Source: Gossypium raimondii | Taxonomy: Eukaryota; Streptophyta; Magnoliopsida; Malvales; Malvaceae | Length of the DNA stretch: 64,000 nucleotides | Direction: 5' to 3' | Assembly: GCF_025698545.1 (NCBI RefSeq) | Contig: NC_068569.1 | Span: 14,012,001-14,076,000, forward strand | Shown here: in pieces, positions 23,600 to 33,644 of the stretch | Layout: every line of letters starts with the position of its first letter | Position numbering within the stretch: the stretch's first letter is position 1 | Program-made: the position numbers and the translations under genes | The notes under the pieces: generated by a model | Told to the model about the DNA's origin: nothing | Seen by the model: only the letters and a program-made list of their open reading frames with translations | The model's database searches: none

Positions 23600-23885
23600 T
23601 CCACACGGGCAAAGACACGGGTGTGTGTCTCAGCCGTGTGTGACACACGGCCTGGCACATAGGCGTGTAGTCTGGCCGTGTATCCCCTGCATCTTAAAAT
23701 TTCGAAACAGAATGCCCAGGTTTTTGCACACGGGCGTGTGGCTTGGTCGTGTGGCACAAGTCAGAGAGTTACACGTGTTGGGACACGGCCGTGTGCCTCA
23801 CATCGAATGCCCACACGGCCTAAGACACGGGTGTGTCTCCTGGCTGTGTGAGCCATCAGCCGACCACACGGCCGTGTCCCCTGCT
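23600..23885. repeat. GC-rich CACACGG/CCGTGTG palindrome cluster
   Basis: About a dozen short inverted motifs (CACACGGGCGTGTG, GACACGGCCGTGTG, CACACGGCC and similar) at irregular spacing inside the gypsy LTR, in a GC content far above the surroundings. They are rich in CG and so in methylation targets. Function is unknown. Confidence 0.75.
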
Positions 23886-24120
23886 CCTAAGAAAATTTTT
23901 GAAATTTTGCGAAAAGGTCCCTGAGTATCCGGTTTAGTCCCGATTCACTTTTAAGGTGTATATTGAGCCTTGAGGGCTCATATAAGGTACAATATGAGTA
24001 TTTTATAATTGGTTTCTGATACATTTATTAAATGCTATAAAATATTCGTATTTATTCTGTAAAGTCCGGTAATGCTTTGTAACCCTGTTCTGACGACGGA
24101 TGAGGGTTATAGATGTTACA

Positions 24121-24589
24121 AGTTAGGAGGAAATGTAACCAAGTAAACTAGGAAAGCTTCACATAGCCCCGTGACTGGATGTAAGTAAAGTATTTAAATA
24201 CTGAACAGTGGAGTTTTCTTACACGAAAAAATAATTAAATAAATTGTAATAAAAATGTCACAAGTTTCCTATCATACGTCCCTCAATTTGATCAAAGGTA
24301 CTATGCCAATTCTTATCTTCTTAGTCAAACAACATGAACTATCATGATATTTTGTTTGAACTAAAAGCTTGTGATTTTCATGAAACATATAATGGGATAC
24401 CAATCCCCTGCTCAAGAACTTCCTTGCAAACAAAAAAAAAAGCATGGAACAGATATAGAGTTTGACCGTTTAATTTACATTATTTGTTCGTTTAATTTAC
24501 AGTGCCATCCTCTCAGTATGCTGCATAGTTTTGCTCAGTGTCAAATATAGCAGTATGGTGACAAAATCGGTTCACTGTTGTTACCTAGT
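24121..24589. other. short intergenic stretch and OSCA 3' UTR
   Basis: Between the retroelement end and the stop codon of the minus-strand OSCA gene. The part near 24590 should be its 3' UTR. Nothing else is seen. Confidence 0.5.
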
Positions 24590-27500
24590 TTAGGGCACCG
24601 AATGTTCAGGAACAGCCTCCGGTAAGGATTGTGAGGATGCACCGCTCATTTTGCTAGGTACTGGTGTGTTCCTTCGAGATTGGCGTTTCGTGGGTACTAA
24701 CACACTCTCATTTTCTAACTTGACAACCTCCTCCTCCTCGTCATCTTCCTCCTCTTTGAAAACTGGATGGATATATGCATTTTGAAGATAGGGTTTCAAA
24801 TTGAAGTTTGAATCCCGTGCGCGTTCCAAAGTGTCTTTCATTACTGCTTCCTGAAACAAACAACAGAGAAAGTAATGATTATGATGATTGAACATGTCAT
24901 TCATCACTCTAGTGGTAGTCATTTAACTAAATTCATTAAATAAGAGTATGAAAGCTTTAATTATGAATGAATCACTGAAAACACGGATGAAATCATCAAC
25001 TAAATATGTAAACACCAACAAACCTGCAAAGGATATCTGACAAAAGCAGGTTCATATCGCGCTTTGCAGAATCTGTAAAACCAGATTGTGACAACAGCTA
25101 GAGTAATGAGAAGTGGTGCTGCCTGAGCCAAATGCTTTGTACTTAACAATCCAATGAGCGCGACATGCGAGACAAGCAAAGCAATTATAATGCGTCCGTG
25201 AACATCAGGCCAGAATGCCGCAGCACTTTCATACTCTTGATTGTAAACATTGATGATCTATATTTTCAAAGGAACAAAATAGAGAGAATCAGACAAAGCA
25301 AAAAGATTCATTTACTACTCTACTTGAATATTATGTGTCGAAGTTCTTTACCTGATGACGGAAGACAACATAAGCTAGCCCGAAGAAAACTAAAATGAAC
25401 GGAAGTAGAACAGGTGTCACGGTAGCATAAACCATGCCAAGTAGAAAATAGAGTTGTATACGAGGTTCTCCAACGTTGAAGCTCAAACTTCCTGGGTTCA
25501 TTGCCTCTTCCCTGTCCTTTTCTGTTTTCACCAAGAAAGTATTCTTCAAGTGGTAAATTATAAGCGGTTTCAGCATCAAAATCTCTGCTGCTATTCCAGC
25601 CCATCCATCAACCATGATATAAGTAATAAAGAAAGTTGCTCTCATTGGTACAGCTACACCAATTGTTTTAGGAATCCTGCAAAGAAGGGGGAGAATCGTT
25701 TATATCGAAATTAAGGCAAATTTAGACACCAAAACCATAACAGACATATACAGAAGAAAATGGAAGGAAAACATACTCATTTGCTGATTGCTTAATAAAC
25801 GTGTTTAGCTGGTCCAGTGCACTGCCTGCAATTACGCTGCCGAGGAATACATTCACTAAATTAAAGAGATAGTATCTAGTTGCTGATCTCCTTTCCAAAG
25901 ATGATATTGATGTGAACCCTTCAAACTTGGACATGATCATCAAAATAGTTGGCAGAAAAATGAGAAAGAGCTTCAAAACAATACCAGGTAGAAAACCTTG
26001 GATAACCGATTTAATAAACGGTCTGCAGAGGGGGGAAAAAAGGTCAATATTAATTATAGCATTGCAATCTAAATAATGATTCAAGATTTTGAAAATAAAA
26101 TGGAACTCACATTTCAATAAGGGCCTTCAGGAATGGTGCTGCTTTCTCAAGGCCTTCTATTGTGGCCAGAGCTTGTACAGATGCAATTGGGATCATGAAG
26201 AAGAAAGTCAGGAAGAAGAATGCTACAGCCATGATCAGCCTCCTGACAGCTATCGAGACGTAAGGAATTGACAGGTTTTGCCAATATACATCGCGTGGCT
26301 CAGGTGCCCAGTCTGTTAACCACAAGGTTGGATTCCTGGATTGTTGGGTTTGAGCACAAACAGCTGCACCCCATCGAGATTTAAAGGAAACAAATGCAGC
26401 CGGCATTATGGATTTTGGATCTTTTAGGACCCTCTCCCTCTCTTCAGCTATCTGAATAATGAAAACAAGTGTTGAAAGACAATCAGCGGAGAAAAACAAA
26501 TGGCTGTGGCTCAGATGCAGTATTCGTGAACAGGCTTGAATCTTTCGACTGAATGAACAAATAAAAAATCAACCTAAAGAGAATTTGCAAGTTAAAAATG
26601 GAAATACTTACTTCATTGGATAACTTCTCGATTTCAGTTATGTGATGATCAATTGCATCCACTTTTTCACCCCAGAGCCCGAGAAAACCAGTCTAGTAAA
26701 GAGATAATATGCTTGTCAAGACATCAGAAATATAAAGCAGAGCTGAACATCAACAGGAGACCAGATTCTAAAACCATGACAAACGGCAGTAAGTTACCTT
26801 CATAATAGGCCTTTTTGCATTATTTCTGGAATACTTCAATTGATAATAGTCAAGCCAATTCTGCTTACTTTTCCTCTTCTTCACCAACTTCGCAAGTTTG
26901 TTTGCATTGCATACTACCTGAATATAAGGAAAACTATATCATGAACTGAATTCTATGATAAATGTCTTTGAACAAGAAGATAATATAATCATTGGAACAA
27001 ATGCAAGAGGAACTCACCTGATGTGTAAGATAGGTATCAGGGTGATTAACCAGGAAAAAGTGCTCCACAGTCTCACTTACAGATTCATCTGAATCCGGTG
27101 GTACGTTTCTCACAAGCACCTAAAAAAATCAAATTCCATTCCAAATGCAATTTAGTAAAAGGCATCATATCTCTTTGAATTATAATACAGAACAAAAAGA
27201 GTAAGTTTAAATAATTTTTTTGATAATAATGCAAAGAACACATCTTACAGTAAACTGATCAGGCCGGCGTTTTTCTGATACAAGAAATTGCAACCGCATA
27301 TTCGCAACTTTCTCATACTCTTTTAGCAACACATAGCATGTCCAAAAGGTAAAAGCATAAGCCATTACTATATGTGTCCAAAACCTACAACATATGATTA
27401 AATATTAGTCCATTGTAACCTGAATCACAGACTAAGACAAAAGAAATTTGCAGTGATAGAATATCTCCTACCTATCCGATCCATCTGGAACGTTTGAAAT

Positions 27501-28210
27501 CGAGAGCTTATCAATATCACTTGAAGTAACATTCTTCAGCTGCAACTCCAATGTTTTATTAGTGTAATTAACCGGCACTAGGACCGCCCATGCAAGGAAG
27601 GTGATAGGCACAAAAATCTTTAGTCTGCAAACAGAACAATAAGACAGCAATCAGAACAAGACAAAGACGAAATGAAAAAAAGATAAATGATTAATGCCTG
27701 TCATTAGCTAACGCATTTCATAAAAACTACATCATCTTAAGAAGAAAAATTAATAAATATACATATATACGGAGACCCACAAACAGATACAGCTTATAAG
27801 CAAAATTAATATTTCCATTTAGAGCATAAGCAACAAAGCAATAACAGTGATGGAAAAAATGAACAATTTAAGAAATTAAGATGGCCTACAGCATACCCTA
27901 TCAAGTAAATGCGCAAATAAACAGCTGAATCCAAGCCGGCGTGATCGATAAGCTCGAGTTCTGGCATTTTGAGAGCCTCTGGCATCCAATTCAAGAACCT
28001 CAAGTAGGAACGGAAGTCCAAATTGACAAATTTCTTAACAAATGTTCCAGACCTCGAAGGACTGCTTCTTAAACCCTTGAGATACCATTTCGGAAAATAA
28101 ACCCTATCGTTGAAAGGTTGAAGCCTCAATATAGCAAACGCTAGTAAGAAAACGAAAGCACTTAGCAGATTAATGCCTGCTGCAACCCCTATATCACTTA
28201 GTGTTGCCAT
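24590..28210 (-). CDS. OSCA1: OSCA1/CSC1-like hyperosmolality-gated calcium channel
   Basis: Eleven coding exons: 28210-27897, 27624-27472, 27384-27249, 27119-27018, 26917-26798, 26692-26612, 26451-26111, 26022-25777, 25676-25352, 25257-25024, 24850-24590. All are GT-AG and the frame holds, giving 770 residues, close to Arabidopsis OSCA1.1/1.2 as I recall them. The family forms dimeric mechanosensitive cation channels (TMEM16-like fold) that pass Ca2+ under osmotic stress. Visible are the N-terminal helix (about 5-28), RLQPFNDRVYFPKWYLKG, two further helices (about 101-123 and 157-180), the long cytosolic RNA-recognition-like domain, and the pore region with FLPTILMIMSKFEG, ATRYYLFNLVNVFLG and ITYIMVDGWAG. 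The C-tail is acidic (EEEDDEEEE), then Ser/Pro-rich. A leader intron is likely (about 28505-28227). No damage is seen. Confidence 0.95.
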
Positions 28211-29270
28211 CTATATAAAATCTTCTCTGCATACACGAAGATAATTCCCAGATCAGGAAATCCACCGTAATTAAACGATTAAACTCTTAAGGTTGCAATA
28301 TATTCCGGATATAAACAGAAACCTCACAGGAAAATTGACTCCTTTAAACATAAAACTCACACAAAAATCATTGCTTTACATAAAAAAACATAAAGAAGGA
28401 TTTTTTTTTCAAGTCCTCTCAATATGAAATAACTTAAAAAACAATCAACAGAAGTCATAGGAAAAGGGAAACAAAGAAAACATTCTAGTACAAACAAATC
28501 CTTACTCGTTTTCTGTTTGTGATTCTTCAAGTGGGGCGGAAATAGAAAGGAATAATTTTCGGGCAATCTAGAAGGCCAAAACCAAAGACAATTGAATGAT
28601 GCGTATCAGAAGTTGAATTAGGGAGTGTTTGGATCACTGCAAAACTCGATAAAAAGCAATATCATTTCTCCACTACTTAGACATGAAAGTGAAACGCAAG
28701 CAACCGGGAACCGAAAACCCAAAAATGGATAATAAAAAAACCTTCTTTGTTGTTGATAAAGCAAAGCAGGTTAGCAACTAAAAACCAGAAACCCCAAGCA
28801 AACAAAAAACAGTCATTTATATTATGAGATCGGTGGATTTTTTTTTTTTTTTTTGGTCTCAAACAGGATTTATGTTTGTAGTAATTTTCGCGGGTTTTGA
28901 TTTTTATTTTGTTACAATGGTTTTGTTCGCTGTTGTGAAGATATAGGAAATGGTAGTTCAGGTTGGCAGTTGCCTTGATGTTAACGTTTCGGTAGGGTCC
29001 GCTTTCTTCTTGTGTCGTTTCGATTTAACGGGTATGAGTTTCCTTTTTTAAATGAAGTAACAATTAATAGATTAGTATACCTGAAGCAGCTTTCAATGTC
29101 GGCAAGCTGCCACGTGGGTGTTGCAACGGCTACTTTTTGTCTAAGTCGCGGCGTGGGAGCGTGGAAATTAAGGGGGCGATTGAGTGTGTGGAGAGAGTAG
29201 GTTGCCATTTGGTGAAGGTCGCCGCGTGGGTTTAGCGTTAGCTGCGTGGCGGTAACATGGCTGTCCCTAT
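28211..29270 (-). promoter_or_regulatory. leader and promoter region of the OSCA1-like gene
   Basis: Likely 5' UTR with an intron (donor GTAAGG at 28505, acceptor TATGCAG at 28227), then upstream DNA. Around 29040-29270 GC content rises and a G-box/ABRE-type GCCACGTGGG occurs (CACGTG at 29111-29116). Such sites bind bZIP and bHLH factors, including abscisic-acid-responsive ones; use here is inferred from the motif only. Confidence 0.45.
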
Positions 29271-30614
29271 CAGAGGATTTTTTTCTTTTTGGAAAGGATA
29301 AAATAGGATACTTTAAGTTGTCGTTTAAGTCCTTTTCGTTATCAATAATAAACACTGAATTGTCGTTCAAACAAGATTATTTCAATATCATCCCACTTTC
29401 GTTCTATGATTTGGTTTTATTAGGGTAACAAAAGTATTATTAAAATTGGGAAGATAATTTTATTTTTGCATTCATGTTTTCAATAGAGTTCAGACGATAT
29501 TAAATCTAAAATTTAATGTCTTAATTAATAGTGAAATTAATATTATAAAAGTTTACTAAGAATATTTCGGAATTTTAAATAAAATTTTGGATAATTTATT
29601 TAACTTCGAAGTACACGATGAGATTGGATTCCAAAAAAAAAAAAGGTGGCGAACGAGACAAGAAGCAGGATTAGTTTATTGAGGGAAATGGCCAATAAAG
29701 ACAAAGAAAAGAAAGTGGTTGGTCTACAACTCAGCTGAGAAAATGTAAAAGAATGGAGCAGGCCGGTGTGCGGTGGATGCAGCGTTGAATCCGTGGGCTA
29801 AAATAAGATGGTTGAGAAATTAGCAGCGTCGATTAAACTTAGCTCGGCTTGCCTTTATATCACAATTAAAGTAATTAATCGTCGTACACACAGACGGAAA
29901 ACGTATTTGGTTCTTTTTAAGTCAAAAATTGTGTAAATGAGTTTTTTTTTTTAAATAATTCCAACGTGTTCTCTAATTATTTCATGATCAACACTGCCTT
30001 GTTTGATTTTACTGTTTTAAGCTGTAACGTATGCATTCAAAGGCAGTAGGTGTATAGTTTCAGGCCCAAATTATTATTTATATTGAAAATAAAGCAGTGA
30101 GTTGGTCAAGAAAAAAGATAGTAAACAAAAAAAAAGGTGTCACATCCCTGATATTCAATCTTGTGACTCACACTTTGAAATGCCCTTGTAAACAAAGCAA
30201 GCATGGGTAAGAATATGGCAGCTAGGCAGGGATTAAGTCAAATTATGAAATCTCAAACTCGTGGCGACTCCAATGCCTGTGATCGTGAATACTATAATAT
30301 TAGATTCCAAAAGCTTTCTTTCAAAAGAAAGAAAATTCCGAAGGCAAAAATGAAGACAAATAGTGGCTGCGTCACAATGTTTGATGTCTCAAGTCGCGTG
30401 AACTCTACATTATAGCATCTGGCATCAATACATGTTTTTTAAGGCTTTATTCACATTTTAGCTCTAAACTTTTCCTGTTTTTTCAGATAAGTACCTAAAT
30501 TTTGTTAAATTTAGCCCCTCCGTTAAATTTACGCGGACATGCTGGAATTTTTTTTATTGATAAACTATCAAAATGGTCACCCAACTATTACTTTTTTTTT
30601 ATTTAGTTACTAAA
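29271..30614. other. intergenic stretch
   Basis: No gene supported. A plus-strand open frame of 70 codons at 30203-30415 shows no domain. From about 30430 the sequence resembles the outer flank of the next foldback element. Confidence 0.45.
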
Positions 30615-31360
30615 CTTTTCAAATTTAAATATTTGAGTCGCTTTGAGTTTATGTGGGTTTTTTATTGGTCTAGTAATAAAATTAAGCCTCAATATTTACA
30701 AAATTTGTCATTTTAGTTCTAATTAAAAAAAGTTGACCCTCAAAATTTACATTTTTTTTCAATTTAGTCCTAACTCTAAAATTTTTAAAAAAATCATTTT
30801 TAGCCCTTAAAACCCATCAGCTATCCCACGTGAGATATTAAAATAAGAAAAAGAGTACCATTTTTCAAGTCACCTGCAAAAAGACTTTAAAAAAGTCAGG
30901 ATAAAACACACAAAAATTAAGATCCAAAAGAAAGTAAAGGCATTGAAAATGTTATTTATTCGAGTAGTAATGCAGCCAATTATTCCAAGTAGGTTCCAAA
31001 ACAATTATCTAGTGTGAAGTCAAAATTATAGTTGCAAGTGACTTGAAAGAAGGTACTCTTTTTCTTATTTTAATATCTCACATGGGCTAGTCAATGGGTT
31101 ATAAAGAGCTAAAATGATTTTTTTATAATATTTTTAAAATTTTTAGAGTTAGGACTAAATTGACATATTTTGTAAATATTGAGGGTAAATTTATTAATTT
31201 TTAGAATTGGAACTAAAATGATAAATTTTGTAAACATTGAGGGCTAAATTTATTAAATTTATTATATTTAAGATCAAATTAATAGAATGTGTAAATATTA
31301 AACGCACTAAAAACCAACATAAACTTAAAATACTAATATATTTAATTTTGAAAAATAGAT
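30615..31360. mobile_element. foldback MITE-like element
   Basis: Inverted arms of roughly 280-330 bases (about 30615-30890 and 31030-31360) around a loop of about 140 bases. Mirrored blocks include GAGATATTAAAATAAGAAAA, AAGAGTACC, TTCAAGTCAC, AATTTAGTCCTAACTCTAAA and AGTTTATGT(G/T)GG. Non-coding, so non-autonomous. Target duplication not resolved. Confidence 0.75.
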
Positions 31361-32269
31361 TAAATGCAGTTGTATGAATTAAACAGTAATGAGTTGATGA
31401 ACATTTCACATATTTCAATTTAATCACATCAATATCATCACTTAATTAACTCTATTTCAAAAATGCTTCAAAATGTGCAACTGAATGGTCAGTGCAAATG
31501 ATGAGGAATTAATAAGTCCTTATATATTAAGCTAACTGTCATATCATTCTCAAAACTTAACGAACTCCATTGCTTAAATTCTCATTTTGAATGTTTTTAT
31601 ACTTTGAAATTTTATTTTACTTTTTCTTAAATGCAATTTTTTATTCATTCTAATACAATCTTTTAGGATTAAATTACCCAAAGTTGAAAGTATGGTCAAA
31701 ATATAAAAATTATGAGATTTGATAAATGAAATTAGACAAAATAATTAAACTCATTTAAAATGTGGGTTCGACTTGGACTTCAACATTCAAAGTTCAAGAT
31801 TGCCTAACCCCACCCATTTATACTTTTGTAGTATATTTTTTTATATATTTTGTAATTAATATAACATAAATTTAAATATATAATATTATGTGAATATTAG
31901 AAAATATGTCAACTTATATATATTTAAGTTTTCAACAAAATACCAATAAGTGATGGGTGCATTGATAAGGCACATTACACTCTTGATGAGATGATGTAAG
32001 TTCAAACTTTGGAGACAACATTGTTGGGAGAGGCAACCATAAATCTCCTAAAAAGTAAAGGGAACTAAATATTAAATTTAAAATAATATATTGAAAATAT
32101 ATATATAATATAAGATAACTTAAAATGATTTTGGGTTACCATTTACAAATATGAGTACATTTAAGAAAAATTTTAGACCCATATTCTAGGTCATATTAAA
32201 TTTGAACAAACATAAAATATACTAATATCATGCATAAACCCATCTTGAACTTGCCCTAACCATAAACTC
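31361..32269. other. AT-rich intergenic stretch with a possible SINE head
   Basis: No gene supported. Around 31958-32020, GGGTGCATTGATAAGGCAC followed about 30 bases later by GTAAGTTCAAACTTTGG loosely resembles the A and B boxes of a tRNA-derived SINE. The boxes are imperfect and no tail or target duplication is evident. Confidence 0.3.
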
Positions 32270-32278
32270 CTCTATTAA

Positions 32279-33027
32279 TGGGCAAATTTGAAGAAAAAGT
32301 CAATTTTAAAAAAAATAGAGAAATGGGCAACTCTTTTTTAAATTTTAGTGAAATAGGTCAGTTTTGGAGAGAGAATGTGAAAGCGCATCATGTAAAATGT
32401 GTTTTCACTATGAAAATGCATTTTATAGGGCATGCTTTCTGATTTTTTTAACATATTAACACATTTGCTCATATGGTTAATTGTATAGTTGTTTTATCCT
32501 CAAATATTAGGTTTGATTTCTCTCACATTTGCATTTTTTATTTTATGTTGTTTCAAGCTTCTTCTTTTTTTGTTATTTTTAAATAATGCTTTTAACAAGA
32601 ACTTCACCTTGAGTTTCAAGTTTAATTCTCTTCTAAGCACATTTGTATTCTTTGATTTATAAAATCAAACTTGATACTCAAGAATGGAATCAAAATATGA
32701 TTTAACCATTTAACCAAACAAACTAATGTAATACAAGTATTAATTAAAAGTAACAAAAAAAGCTTGAAACAAAATGAAATAAAAAACACAAATATGAGAG
32801 AAACCGAACCTGGAACTCAACAATAAAACCACTAACAATTAATCATCTAACCAGAGGAACTGATATGTGAAAAAAGTCAAAAAGTACATCTCGTAGGACG
32901 CGTTTTCATACGCAACGCACTTTTACCTTTTCCCTTTAAAATCGACATATATTATTAATTTTTTTTTAAAAATGGCTCATTTCCTTTTCTTTTTTGTTTT
33001 TAAATTTACATTTTCTTCAAATTTGTG
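32279..33027. mobile_element. Mutator-like foldback MITE with 9-bp target duplication
   Basis: A 749-base element with inverted arms of about 300 bases: left begins TGGGCAAATTTGAAG, right (reversed) CACAAATTTGAAG. Mirrored inner blocks include GTTTCAAGCTT, GGTT(C/T)GATTTCTCTCA-like and TTTTCACTATGAAAACGC-like sequence. It is flanked by a perfect 9-base direct repeat, CTCTATTAA, at 32270-32278 and 33028-33036. Nine bases is the usual target duplication of Mutator-like elements. It has no open frame. Confidence 0.8.
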
Positions 33028-33036
33028 CTCTATTAA

Positions 33037-33644
33037 CTACCTATGCTTTGTTTGTTTTTTTTAATGTTAAAATTTTAATATCATCAATTTTTTTATTATA
33101 TTTATTGGTACGACATTTTAAATTAAGAAAACATTTATTTAGTAGTCATGGAAAAAAATGAAATTATAACTTGAATTTATTAAAGGAACTTCAACCATGG
33201 TAATAAGACTTATTGTTTTCAAAGAAAAATGTATATAAACAATTTAAATTAAAAATATCAAAAATAATTTCCAACCCCATTTATGTTTCAACTTATACTT
33301 TATATTTCGAAGACAGTTACCGGCTTAGGCCCGGTTCTGTTTTCTCCATGGAACCAGTTTTCATTTAAAAGCGGCGGATGGCAAATGGGCAATTGATACT
33401 GTGGGTCAAACCGTCCGAATAACCCAACGGCAACACTAATGCAAAATAGCGAAACGACAATCCCCTGATTTATCCTTATCCCAAAAGCTTTCAAGATGAC
33501 CATCCCACCTTCGGCAAGATCCAACTCTAATATCGCACTACAAAAGTCGGCGTTTTTTTCGCTGTGATGTCTTAAGCAAAAAATAAACCCAATCTCCCTT
33601 AACTCTTTCTGCATTGGGATCTGAGTCTTAAACCCATCAATTCG
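33037..33644. other. promoter and leader region of the O-fucosyltransferase gene
   Basis: AT-rich to 33300, then less so up to the ATG at 33645, as expected for promoter and 5' UTR. A minus-strand open frame of 104 codons (33300-33614) lies here without a recognisable domain and is not called. Confidence 0.45.

Larger units (their letters stand above)
17186..24120 (+). mobile_element. Ty3/gypsy chromovirus fossil, 3' part with 3' LTR
   Basis: Plus-strand remains of a chromovirus (Tekay/Del-like by domain order): end of reverse transcriptase with RNase H (17186 to about 17600), a zinc-binding/integrase region interrupted by a 2.4-kb insertion (17888-20254), the integrase continuing to about 20850, and a C-terminal chromodomain ending near 21301 (VLWHHHGSEEATWE). 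A purine tract then leads into the 3' LTR at 21330-24120. The 5' LTR, gag, protease and most of the reverse transcriptase are missing at the left, where the copia fossil abuts. It is broken, with several breaks besides the insertion, and not functional. Confidence 0.9.
21330..24120 (+). repeat. long 3' LTR of the gypsy fossil
   Basis: 2,791 bases from TGTAACAACC to AGATGTTACA, following the tract AAGGGGGGAGAG. It contains a 23-24-base tandem array at about 22664-22771 (four to five copies of a GATGAATTGACGGAAAATGT type unit), a run of degenerate ATGAGTTTC/CTCAGCTCAACC-type units (about 22830-22960), and a GC-rich block at 23600-23885 made of CACACGG/CCGTGTG units. Long LTRs of this kind are, from memory, common in cotton. 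Confidence 0.8.

Noticed and set aside
23600-23885. Regularly recurring short palindromes that might suggest a CRISPR-like array
   Set aside because: Spacing is irregular, units vary, and the block lies within a plant retrotransposon LTR.
31950-32060. tRNA-like A and B boxes suggesting a tRNA gene
   Set aside because: The sequence does not fold into a cloverleaf with an acceptor stem; at most it is a weak SINE head, noted as such.
33300-33614. Minus-strand open frame of 104 codons just upstream of the O-fucosyltransferase gene
   Set aside because: It covers the expected promoter and leader of the plus-strand gene, has no recognisable domain, and codon use looks incidental.
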